Shown: positions 47,740 to 58,301 of the stretch, one piece after another
Position numbering within the stretch: position 1 is the stretch's first letter
How the letters are laid out: each line of letters opens with the position of its first letter
Source: Coptis chinensis
Taxonomy: Eukaryota; Streptophyta; Magnoliopsida; Ranunculales; Ranunculaceae
Reading direction: 5' to 3'
NCBI GenBank assembly: GCA_015680905.1
Contig: CM027378.1
Coordinates: 108,521,501 to 108,585,500, forward strand
Length of the DNA: 64,000 bases
The notes under the pieces: generated by a model
What the model saw: the letters and a program-made list of their open reading frames with translations, nothing else
Told to the model about the DNA's origin: nothing
Database searches by the model: none
Program-made: the position numbers and the translations under genes

Positions 47740-48430
47740 TTGATATGTAAACAATGATTATTCATACCCAAATAGGTGAATGTATCTCATACAGTATATT
47801 AATGTATAAACAATGATTATTCATAAATCATGTTGAGGTATAAACAATAATTGTTCATACTCCAATAGATATTCTTACTATCATACATTATGTTGAGGTA
47901 TGAACATTGATTATTTATACTCCAAATATGTATAAACAGTGATTGTTCATACTCCAATAGATTTTCTTACTGATCATACATTATATTGAGGTATGAACAT
48001 TGATTGTTCAGGTATGAACAATGATTATTATTCACACTCCAATAGGTGTTCTTACTGATCATACATTATGTTGAGGTATGAATAGTGAATGTTCGTATAT
48101 CAAATAGGTATAATTGTTCATATGAATAATGAGTGCTCATAGCTCATGTTAATGTATTAACAACCTAAATAGATATAAACAATGAGTGATCATACTCTAA
48201 TAGGTGCTATTACTTATCATACATTATGTTGAGGTTCGAAATAGGTATGAACAATGATTGTTCAATTTATACGAACATTTGACATTTGGGGTACGAACAT
48301 TGGGGTATGAACAATGAATGTTCATACGAACAGTGATTGTTCATAACTTATATTGAAGTATGAACAGTGGTTGTTCATACCTCAAATATGTATGCACAAT
48401 CATAATCATTGTTCATACTATATACACTAG
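47740..48430. repeat. Palindromic minisatellite
   Basis: About 690 bp of imperfect tandem copies built on two modules. One is a near-palindrome TATGAACAATGATTGTTCATA. The other is a linker TCATACATTATGTTGAGG, joined by CTCCAATAGGTGTTCTTACTG. At least eight palindrome copies are present, with variants such as TATGAACATTGATT and TATGAACAGTGATT. Unit length varies from about 55 to 110 bp. Each unit can form a hairpin. Confidence 0.75.
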
Positions 48431-49094
48431 ATCGTTTCAGTTGGACTGAGCCATTTATTATTTCGTGTTAGGGGGTATACTTGACTTTTCATCTACCCGA
48501 GCCGTTTTTAATTTCGCGTCAAGAGCATACCTTTCATCTATCCCATCTATCCCGTCCTGGTGAGAGAATTACTTTTTTTCCCATCTATCATGGAGAGTCA
48601 CTCCTTGTAAAATATAAACTCTCTACCCTCTCCTTTCTCCCCTTTTATGTTTGCTTTCTCTTATCTTATTCTTCTTTTAGATAAAACATTGTGCTTCTAT
48701 CCCATTCTATTTTAGTGTCCACTAGGTCCAATTATCTATCATGGAGAATTCGAGATTGCATAATAACGTGTGAAAATTTCATTTTTAATTTATAAATAAT
48801 TAAAGGAACTCTATGATTATATGATTAGAATTTTCCATCTAAAATTTCACTTCTTTTGTGCATCTAAATTTGTTGTCTTTTTACAGCAGACAATATTGCT
48901 TCACGCCTCACCTATATGAACCAGCGAATATATACCACTCCGACCATTTAAGAGACCAAGATATTTCAGAATCTTAAAACTACAATCGAAATTTTGATCT
49001 ACATTGATACATTGTGGACAGACACAATTTATAATTACTAACAAAAAAATATTGAAACGAAAAAAATGTTTATTACATTACACTTATTGTCAAC
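48431..49094. other. 3' flank of the AN1 zinc-finger gene and spacer
   Basis: Pyrimidine-rich stretch at 48490-48700 without a gene. The right end is probably the 3' untranslated region of the minus-strand gene. Confidence 0.4.
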
Positions 49095-49658
49095 TCAACT
49101 AGCTTTAACAGATGGAATTCTAGTAGATGACCTATTCGTAGAAGTCGTCATAGAAGTACCACAATCTTTACCGTTCCTTGCATCAAAAGCAACCAAAAAC
49201 TTCTTCACAGCCGCCTTTTCTTTCCCTCCATACCCTTTGCAAGCATGATCAGATGGGAATCTATGTGCAAGACAAAGCTTAACTTGACAAATCTTGCAAG
49301 TACTGTTATTCGAAAACGTCAAGACTTGCTTACACCTTTTCACTGGACACTTGGGTTTTTTCTTCTTTGATGGGTCGCAATCTTCTGAATTTTCATGGTT
49401 TTCTAATATCTTCTTCACTTCTTCTTCACCGTCTTTTCCTGTTATTTCAATTGCTGTTGAACAAGTTTCACATAGAATTACTTTTCTGCTGTTTGCATAA
49501 GGCTTTGGGCATTCATGGGACGTATATGATCTGTGTTCTAAGCAGAAAACCTTTCGACACCCATCGCAATTGAATGGAAGGAAATCAAGTTGGTAACAAT
49601 CAGAGTGATGGCAATGTCTTCCGATGTCTAATAAATCTAATGTTGCTCCTTTGCTCAT
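49095..49658 (-). CDS. AN1 zinc-finger stress-associated protein (SAP11/12-type)
   Basis: Intronless gene for 187 residues with two AN1 zinc fingers. Finger 1 uses Cys16, Cys21, Cys31, Cys34, Cys39, His42, His48 and Cys50. Finger 2 lies at about residues 104-140 (CPVKRCKQ, then CKICQVKLCLAHRF and DHAC). An acidic/Lys linker (DGEEEVKKILENHE) lies between them. There is no A20 finger, which places it in the two-AN1 class of plant stress-associated proteins, often induced by cold, salt or oxidative stress. Such proteins act in stress signalling, possibly through ubiquitin or redox sensing. The start MSKGATLDLLDIGRHC is typical of the class. Absence of introns is usual for this family. Confidence 0.92.
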   Translation of the reverse strand: MSKGATLDLLDIGRHCHHSDCYQLDFLPFNCDGCRKVFCLEHRSYTSHECPKPYANSRKVILCETCSTAIEITGKDGEEEVKKILENHENSEDCDPSKKKKPKCPVKRCKQVLTFSNNSTCKICQVKLCLAHRFPSDHACKGYGGKEKAAVKKFLVAFDARNGKDCGTSMTTSTNRSSTRIPSVKAS

Positions 49659-49726
49659 GTTTCCTTGTACGTTCTCTCTTGTTCGGTTACTTCGATAATA
49701 ATGTGGGTGGACTTGTTCTGTTTCCT

Positions 49727-49734
49727 TATAAATA
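49727..49734 (-). promoter_or_regulatory. TATA box of the AN1 zinc-finger gene
   Basis: TATTTATA on the minus strand, about 70 bases upstream of the start codon at 49658, in a good core-promoter context. Confidence 0.5.
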
Positions 49735-49948
49735 CACTTTGGGTCGGCTTGGGGAATAAGAAAACGCGTAATACGTGTTTGGTTTTCAACTTGGACTTGT
49801 ACTCTTTGTTTTATATTGATTTAGATGGTTCCAGAAACATTAGACCCAAATTCTAAATCCAGAACATTAGGTCCAAGTCTAAGTCCATCCAACTTTGTAG
49901 CAATTATATAACATCGGGTTTGATGGGCTATTTAAATAACACTGGCTT

Positions 49949-50152
49949 GATGGTATGTGCTGACGCACATGTTTTTATGCCCAAACTAAATGATTAAAGG
50001 CATCAAGGGTACTATTGTAAATATAGAAAAATAATATGGGCAAAACCATCTTAAAAAGTGTGACTAAGAGTTACAAATTACAGAATAAAAAAAATATTAT
50101 AGTACTGTTGCAGGATTGTAGCTCAAGATTAGAATTTTTAAATTAGTAAAAG
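49949..50152. repeat. Dispersed repeat, copy 2 of 2
   Basis: Same family and orientation as 17849-18062, with about 80 percent similarity by eye. It includes ATTGTAAATATAGAAAAA and ends TTTTTAAATTAGTAAAAGAT. Confidence 0.6.
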
Positions 50153-50322
50153 ATCGGTAAAACTGCTTGTAAACTCTATGATCGCTTGAATAATTTTACA
50201 TGCTACACGTTTTCTTAGCTAGTATCCGGATCCAATGTTATTGTACTTGTTATACTGGGCTATATTATTAACTTAGTGTGTCCATGTGTCCATGTAATTG
50301 TTATACTGGCCTTTAGGAGTAT

Positions 50323-50807
50323 TAGAGTATTCCCAATGCAAATAAATATCAAAGAAATGTGACAATATTCACCTCCAAATAGTTAAAAATCTTTGCCCAA
50401 TGTAAAGGTGAATATCAAGGTGATTATTTTTCTAAATCAAAACGAGAGTGAAATCTTCAACCGGGATAGTAGTTGAGTTGGAAACTTCGGACATAATGTT
50501 TTTATTCCGTCTCGTCTCGTGTGTTATTTTTTTTAAAAAAAACTTCGGGTTTTTTTTTTTTGGACGGAATTCCGTCTATCGTGTTTTTTCGACTTTTTTC
50601 TGGGTTTTTTTTAACTTCAGAGATGTTTCATTCTGTCCGGCATGTTTTTTCAATTTTTACATTCAGACGGAATCAAACATCCCGTCCGAGAATAATAGTC
50701 ACCTTTGCATTGAGCAGCCTCACCTTGCTTTTCACTATAACAATAGAAATGAGGGACAATAGAGCTGATGTGGAGGTGAATAAGAGTGGATTGCATTAGG
50801 AATGATA
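50323..50807. mobile_element. TIR MITE, probably Mutator-like
   Basis: About 485 bp. Inverted ends are GAGTATTCCCAATGCAA on the left and TTGCATTAGGAATGATA on the right. It is flanked by the direct repeat TTAGGAGTAT at 50313-50322 and 50808-50817. A 9- or 10-bp duplication suggests the Mutator group; the left boundary is uncertain by two bases. Two short frames inside are not genes. Confidence 0.75.
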
Positions 50808-50817
50808 TTAGGAGTAT

Positions 50818-51975
50818 AGGCTTACGACTTGACGAAGAATGTTGAGATGAATCTTTGTAAAATGGATCCTTTTGAGATCAACATGAGGACATCAGTTAGA
50901 GCCAATGGCGATTTTTCAATAAAATGCCGTTTTTTTTTACTTGGAAACCAAAATTCCAAATGAAAATATTCACGCGTTTCACTGAGATTGCAAATATTAA
51001 TGTGAGTGTTATTCAACACTCACAGTATGCAACGCAAACACCTGGAGGAACAAAACCCGGTGATATACTTTTCCAACTATATCAAGTTATCAACACGTCT
51101 ACACTTGTCTTCAAACATAATCTTTGTTTTTTCATAACTGTGGAAGTCCTACCTATAAATACACAGTCTATTACTATTGTTTTCGTCTCTCAAATTACCT
51201 ATAAATACACAGTCTATTACTATTGTTTTCGTCTCTCAAATTAAAGTCTCAGGGCATATAAATCACTCAATTCATCACCGCCAATACCTAACCTCTAATC
51301 CTATTAAAAAAAAAAAAAAACCTCTAAACAATAAAGTAAAGTACTAGTTAGATACCATTTCAATCGAGAACCGTCGTTATAACTTCTAAACCACTATAGG
51401 CACAAAATCACATGCTGAAACAATTTTTATGTCATGATAGCTTTAAAAATAGAAACTAAAAGTTGCATACTTTCATCAAACAAACAAGGAGAGAATCAGA
51501 GAATAGACAAACAAAAAATCTTATGAAAAAACATACAAAACCAATATAATACAACAAGTAAAACGTGCATATATCACAAACAAATTATAACCACTGTGCA
51601 TGAAACCGTAGTGTCTCAAAATTCATTGCACCAACAGATCTTGATCACGGTGGGAGCAGTGTTAAGAGAGTCGCAAAAGCATGAATGTACAGTTATAGTT
51701 TTATGGTTTCTCTACTGAAAAAAATAATTCATAAATTTATACATATTTAATTATTTATTTGCAAAAGTTTTTTCAGATACTTTTAATTCAAAACAATCTC
51801 AGAATCCACTATGATGATTCATCTATTTCATCTTCTCATATCCTCTTCAAAAATTTCAACCTTCTCACAAATCAATTGTTAGAGCTACTTAAAGATTGTT
51901 AAAACTGTAATTAGTGGGTTCTTTAAATTATGCCTATTGGTATGATAAAAGGCGCGACTCTGATTATTGATCAAT
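50818..51975. other. Spacer with a 46-bp tandem duplication
   Basis: Nearly perfect 46-bp direct duplication at 51151-51196 and 51197-51242, each copy starting ACCTATAAATACACAG, which is a plant TATA-box consensus. No open frame follows on either strand. The rest is AT-rich and featureless. Confidence 0.55.
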
Positions 51976-52491
51976 TGTTCTAAAAAACGCTAGACGGTAG
52001 TCGGGCGGTGGGAGAGCGCCTAGGCCTTCTAGGCAGTGCCTAGACGGGCTAAGCGTCTGCTAGGCGTTTTTTCCCCCCCTAATATATATAGTAATACACA
52101 CATATACTACAAGTCTACAATAAATGAATAAAATCATTTACCATAACTCAAAAAATAAACACAAACAAAAATACTTATTACAAAAATACGTAATAGTTGA
52201 GGAATATTGACTTCATATAAAAACATACTATTTGTTATAGTGACATATAATTTACATTAGACTTAAGTCTTTTAAACTCATTCAAATCTTAAGCCTACAA
52301 AGAGCCTTTATTTTTCGTCATTTAATCATTAAAAAAAAAAAAAAACTTGACTGGACCGCCTAGAGGCCGCCTAGACCGTCTAATCGGTCCGCCTAGACCC
52401 CGCTCGATCCTCATCGATTTTTTAAACGATTAGGCTTCCAGCGAAGTCGGTTTCGGCACCGCCTAATAGCCTAGACTGATTTTTAGAACGG
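51976..52491. mobile_element. TIR element of unknown class
   Basis: Imperfect inverted ends of about 30 bp: TGTTCTAAAAAACGCTAGAC then GGTAGTCGGGCGGT on the left; ACCGCCTAATAGCCTAGACT then GATTTTTAGAACGG on the right. GC-rich subterminal blocks repeat CGCCTAG and CTAGGC in both orientations. Target duplication not resolved (TATTGATC and TATTTGATC flank it). No coding region. Confidence 0.55.
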
Positions 52492-52726
52492 TATTTGATC
52501 GTAAAGACCAAAATTGTCCAGTGACAAGCCCAGCCCACAGCCCATAATCGTCCTTCTGCATACGTCACACCAACGTAACAACACCACTCCCCACTCTCTA
52601 ATCTCCTCTCTCGTGTCTGTAAAAAAAAAAAGCCGCCCAAACCTCAAAACCTTTTAATGGTGATGATTCCTTAAAACAAACAAAAAAAAAAAACATTCAT
52701 CGAGAGATAAAACAATTGTTGTAAAT

Positions 52727-55700
52727 ATGTGTTCTTTATTTTCTCTAAAGTGTTCTTCTTCAACATCATTCCCACTACTACTTCACTTGTCATCTCGTTC
52801 TCCTCTTTCTTCTTCTTCTTCTTCTTCACTTAGTTTCTCTAAACAAAGTAATAACATAACCAGAAGACTCTATCTAAAAGCTCGTGTCTTCAATTCCCCT
52901 AATGATAAGTCCAGTGACACCAGCGACACAAAACCCCCAAATGGTTCTCTGGTCAGTTGTCATTTTCTTTCTCCTTTTTTTTTTTTTTATATTTTTGGTG
53001 ATTTTGATTGAGTTTTGTTTTGTTTTATTTTCGATAGCCCAAGAACAGGAGAGAATTTTTATTAGAGTATGTAAAGAATGTGCAACCTGAATTTATGGAA
53101 CTGTTTGTTAAAAAAGCACCACAACAGGTTTGTCATTCATATTGTTCGTTTGCTGCAATTCTGATCGACGCAAATATTTGAGTTTCTCGTGATTAATAGG
53201 TGGTTGAAGCAATGCGTCAAACGGTTTCCAATATGATTGGAACACTCCCACCGCAATTTTTCGCGGTGACAGTTACCACTGTAAGTTTAGAATAGCATTT
53301 TTTCAATGCCCATTACTTAGCATTTTACAACGTTGAGGTAATTGGAGTTTTTTTTTTTTTTTTTTTTTTTTTCAGGTTGCTGAGAATCTTGCCCAGCTCA
53401 TGTATAGTGTTTTGATGACTGGTTACATGTTTAGAAACGCGCAATTTCGTTTGGACTTGCAACAGAGTCTGGATCAGGTTGCACTTCCTGATGTTCAAGA
53501 GAAGGTAATTTCATACTTTTTTTTTACTACTAGGCTTAATATTTAGGTCCATGGTTTTAATGTATGTATGTCTATAGATATCGTGATAGGGCTGGCAGGA
53601 TCTAAGGGGGAGACATACAAACAACCCAAGATTGGATTGAATTCGATGATCTTGTTCCTTTACTCTCGTTTGAATTGATATAAAATAGGGTACTTTTTTT
53701 TTTGAAGCATTTAGGGGTTAGGCAGACCCCAACCTGTATTAACAAGCTCTCAAGTACACATGACCTGCAGCATCCTCTTTTACAATTTGTTCTAGACTTT
53801 CCTCTAGAGGTGGCAGGTATAACATATCAAAAGCAACATTACAATTAGCAGTCTTAGCAATAAAGTCAGCTGCCCTATTTCTTAGAATAGGGTACTTGCT
53901 ATGCGTTCCGGATGATAATTTTTTACTTTAGCTACGGAAATCATATGTAGTCCTGACTCCTGAACACCTAGTGGTCTGTTACATTTCCCAAATCTGATTC
54001 CTAGAAATAAAAAACCTCGAACTAGCTGATATTGATAATACACTCCATGTATGTATGTTAAATAGACTCTAGTTTGGGACATTTTTATGTGTTTGGCATG
54101 GTTATGCATCTATTCTTCCCATAGCATAGTCGACTGTTGGACTAGAATAATTGATTTTTGTGTATACTTCCCTTTTTTTTTTTACAGTTTATGTGGTTTA
54201 TGATTCGTTTTCAGGATGCACCAGATTATGCACCAGGCACACAGAAAAAAGTGACGGGGGAAGTCATCAGGTGGAATAATGTTTCTGGACCTGAGAAAAT
54301 AGATGCTGTGAAATACATTGAGATACTTGAAGCAGAAATCGAGGAGCTAAATCGTCAAGTGGGAAGGAAATCTGTTAGTGGACCCAATGAACTATTGGAA
54401 TATCTTAAATCCCTTGAGCCACAAAATTTGAAGGTGTGGATCTTTGTGGTCATTTCTTGTTTTGGTTTATGTTTTCATTTTCGCTTATTAATGTCTACTA
54501 TATGTTTCTGAAACTGCTACTTCGAACATTTCATAGCTTCATTCCATTAGGATTTGCATGGAAATTTCTGAAATCCAAATGTTTGTGGTTTACTGAAGTC
54601 CGCTTTTGGCTTCATCTGGGTTTAGAAATTCTCCCAGAATCGGGATAGTGAAACCATCAAGGCTTATTCACCACTTTTTTTTATTGGCAAGCCTGTTTTA
54701 AATGAGATCAGTAACTTGGTAATGCTGGCAACCCCAGACCTATGGTATTATCACTCAGAGGTTTAAGCAGCTAAGCTAGCTGGCACCTGCCGGCTTTTTC
54801 ACCGTTATTGACGCATACTCTTACATATATAACTTCTGTCTGTATACATCTAAAGTTCAATTAGAAATGTGTTGTCCACTGGTCATCAGGTGTCACCTTG
54901 TTAACTTCAATTCTTACATAATGTTGTTCCCTTTTTTGTGAACCTTCTGCTCTATCATTTGCATCTCCTTTCGCTCTGTTTTATTCGACCAGAAGTTAGT
55001 GTTTTTCAGCTAGGTTTTTTCTGGAATACACTGTACTTTCTGAGAATCCAATTCGTTTACTAAATAGAAAGACTTCACTTCTTTTTTAATTATAAATACG
55101 TCTTTAAAATTACCAATGGTAAAGCACTGTTTTGTCTTAACTTATACATGTTGGTCTTGTTTATAACTTTTGGCTGTGTGTCTTGATTGTGTAGGAACTA
55201 ACAAGCAGTGCTGGTGAAGATGCCGTGCTTGCCATGAACACATTTATTAAACGTCTGCTAGCTGTTTCAGATCCTACCCAAATGAAGGTTTGCAGTTATT
55301 GTTTGCTTCTTTGATCTCTTAACTTTATCATTTAGCATAATTCACGCTACAACCTTTTCCTCAAAACCTAATATAAACACATACGTGAGAGTATTATGAT
55401 TATGGTTTAGTTAGTGATTTTTTAATGAAGGTTTGACTTGGAAAATGGTAGTAGCCAATTATGAGAAACTTTTTAAGTATTTGCTTGTGCTGGTACTATT
55501 TTACTAGGCATAAGAAACTTTTGTTCTATAAATATCAAGTTATATAATTCAGATGACCGAGTTGATGGGATGGGAAACATCTTTAGGTTGATGATTTTAA
55601 TATGATAAAGAACCTGTATAGTAGATACCTCTTCTTCAACACATGCCTCCATGTGTTTAAGGAGAAAATCTTATTTGAACCAATGTCACCAGCCTGTTTG

Positions 55701-55956
55701 AACTTTCAGTGACTCAAAAGAGACAGTACTTACCACCAGACAGAAAATAAATCACTTCCTGTATAATGAAGTACCCTGCCTCATGTGTTCACAGACAACA
55801 GCCACAGAGACTAGTGCACCTGAGCTCGCCAAACTATTATATTGGCTGATGGTGGTTGGATATGGTATCCGCAACATTGAGGTGCGTTTTGACATGGAGA
55901 GAGTACTTGGTACTACGCCGAAGCTTGCAGAGTTACCACCAGGGGAGAACATCTAG
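52727..55956 (+). CDS. DUF760 family protein, plastid
   Basis: Seven exons (52727-52951, 53038-53127, 53200-53280, 53376-53504, 54215-54433, 55195-55287, 55795-55956) join in phase to 332 residues. The first 60 or so residues are Ser-rich and basic (a plastid transit peptide). A repeated DUF760 module follows. The first copy reads LLEYVKNVQPEFMELFVKKA, then VVEAMRQTVSNMIGTLPPQF and NLAQLMYSVLMTGYMFRNAQ. The second reads LLEYLKSLEPQNLKELTSSA, then AMNTFIKRLLAV and LAKLLYWLMVVGYGIRNIEV. The family includes UV-B-responsive plastid proteins of unknown biochemical role. All splice sites are canonical. Intron 4 (0.7 kb) carries a LINE remnant and intron 5 (0.76 kb) a small retroposon-like scrap. 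Confidence 0.92.
53696..53885 (-). mobile_element. 5'-truncated LINE in DUF760 intron 4
   Basis: Flanked by a perfect 12-bp duplication AATAGGGTACTT (53684-53695 and 53886-53897). The poly-A tail is read as a T-run at 53694-53703. The minus strand encodes NRAADFIAKTANCNVAFDM then LYLPPLEESLEQIVKED and stops at RAC, the C-terminal end of the RNase H domain of plant L1-type LINEs. Only the last 190 bp of the element inserted, the usual result of early reverse-transcription arrest. The open frame and perfect duplication suggest a fairly young insertion. Confidence 0.88.
54679..54800. repeat. Retroposon-like scrap in DUF760 intron 5
   Basis: Shares TTTTTATTGGCAAGCCTGTT then TTAAATGAGATCAGTAACT with 12701-12750. 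Read on the minus strand it ends in an A-rich tail. Class unknown, possibly a SINE or LINE tail. Confidence 0.35.
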
Positions 55957-58301
55957 ATATGGTAGAACTATAGAAATTTAGAAGTTCTTGCATCAAAGGA
56001 AATGTCAATTGTCGAAGCATTGCAAGTTAGATAGCTCAAAAGGGAATATGACACCCACTGATTGATGTGTTCTTAATTTCTTATGGCTTGATTTTAGTAG
56101 TCAAAAGCAGAACTTTATTTGTAATTGAATTGCTACAGGGGTATGAACTTGCCTTTGGCACCAATGGTTGGTGTGCAACTTATAGAACCAGGACAATAGA
56201 TGTTTATTTGTTTAAAACAATTTATATTGTAGTCTGTGATTTATGGCACCCAAGTGACACTCAAGGAAGAATAAGTGTGTCCAAACTCCACGTTGATTGG
56301 TGCTACCCATCTTATGCGTTTACATCAACTTCATAACACTGCCTACAGAGTAAATTGAGGAGGCTGTCATTTATGTTTTAAAATATGATGGCAAAAGTGA
56401 ATTCTATCCCGTAGTGATGCTAATTTACATGTTCTGGTACTCTCATTATTTTTCTTGAGAAGATATTATGAGAGATTAAGTTTACCCAATTTCCATGATG
56501 GTTGGTTGGGGAAGGCGGAAAGCATTGATCCAAAATATAAAAGTTGAATTTTGCTGCTTGCTCACTGAAAAGTGATTGCCGATTGGTTATTCAAGTTTAG
56601 GCCGAGAATCGTTAATAGCTGGGACGAATCAATTGGATTATTCATTATTATGGTCCAATTATGATTTCAAAAGTACCACGTAATGGGGACTTCAAATCCA
56701 CGTTTCTGTAAGTCTGCTTCGTTGTGCTTGGTTAGTCCCAGAAACCATTTGTGTAAATAGGTGATCTCCACCTCCGCTTCTTGTGTTTCCCTCCATTCCT
56801 TACTTTCCTTCGTGATCCCCATCCTCCTTTCTTTTGGGGGGTGGAAGGGGAAGGGAATGAACTACAAATTTGATTCTCCTTCATCTCTTTTACAATCAAA
56901 TTCCTTCTTTCTTATTCGTTTGTTATCTCCCTCCCTTCTTCGTGAGCAAATATGAGTTTGTAGCTCGTATCCGTGGCTGTGGCACTGCAAGAGTAAACAA
57001 AGAGTTAAAGAGTTACCAGACATTTTTCTTAGAAGCAAGGCCACCTGACCTTAGATACACAAAAAAATTAAAAAAAATTGGACTGCTCCATTCAGTAAAA
57101 TTTGGAAAAATGGGTTTAAAATCTATATATTTGAAATATTGAGATATGTTAAATAAATTCCAACATATCAAACATTTTCAGATCTATCTAGACATTTCCT
57201 CCATTCTTAGAAGAGTAAGTGGTGAGGAAAGAACAAGAGGAAGGAGAGACACAGAAGACTTAAAGGTGTTCAGGTCAAAGTTTTTGCCCCTGTACTATTA
57301 GTCAAATGTTTCCCCATGCAATACAATACATCAAATCATCAAACTAAAAGAAAGATCAGATAAAAAGACTATTGATTACCTAAAAACGAAAAAAATAAAA
57401 AGACTGAAAATGCAAAGCAACACTAGAATATATATAAATAAGTTCTAGACTCAACAATGCAAACCCACGCCTCTGTTACCTTTAACCAATTTATAATGTA
57501 CATTTGAGGATGAATAAAAAAGAACATGAAGGGGAAGCCTAACTAACAGTTAATAGTCAGAAGTCAGAACTACAAAACTCAACCTCCTATCTTTTTTTTT
57601 TGCTCGGTGGTACAAGTTGTGCATAAATCAATTACAGGGACTGCAGTTGGACCATGGAAGTCAATGTATATCTCAATGAGAAATGAACATGTTCTATACG
57701 CTTCTCGATGTCAGAAACAATTCATAGCTGTACAAGATATCTAAGGAAAGAAGACGAAAAATGTCGGCACTAGTATCTCATCAGTAATCCCCTGAACAAA
57801 ATAGGGTTTAGTCTTGAGCAAGGTCTTGAGGCTTATAAAAGACAACCCTCAAAATAGATGAAGAACAGCTTCTGGTAGTAAGAATTCATCTTACCGAGAA
57901 TTGGTGTTCTTCACCGCAATGATTGGAAATTTGGCTTCTTCGAGCCAATTTGTTAAAAAGAAGTCCCACTGCAGGAATATTTTGAACACTTGTATTCAAC
58001 AGGGATTTTCATCTTAGATGTAACCTGGGAGGATCCCAGCAGCAGTCGCTTGAACAGATTCATCAAAACAAGGAATTAGCCTTTTGCAGTCCTGAGCTTC
58101 CGCTAAAACCATCACAACTGACACTTGAAAGACTTAGTGAGCATGATAAGCAGATTGTTCTGAATGTATCTGCTTTTCTGTGTCCAGGGCCCTCTTCAAC
58201 CAAAGTTGCAAGTTGTTATACTGTAACAACCAATGTAACCACTTCTACATAGAAAGGCATCAATAGGTGTTCATTAACCAGATCCTCAGGAATGTCAGAC
58301 T
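55957..58301. other. Convergent spacer between DUF760 and LDL3
   Basis: Contains the 3' flank of the DUF760 gene and, at its right end, that of LDL3. A few short frames occur (56067-56336, 56761-57142), none recognisable. Confidence 0.4.

Noticed and set aside
54215-54648. Read-through frames beyond DUF760 exon 5
   Set aside because: They continue into intron 5; the canonical donor AAG/GTGTGG at 54433 and the in-phase exon 6 explain the gene.
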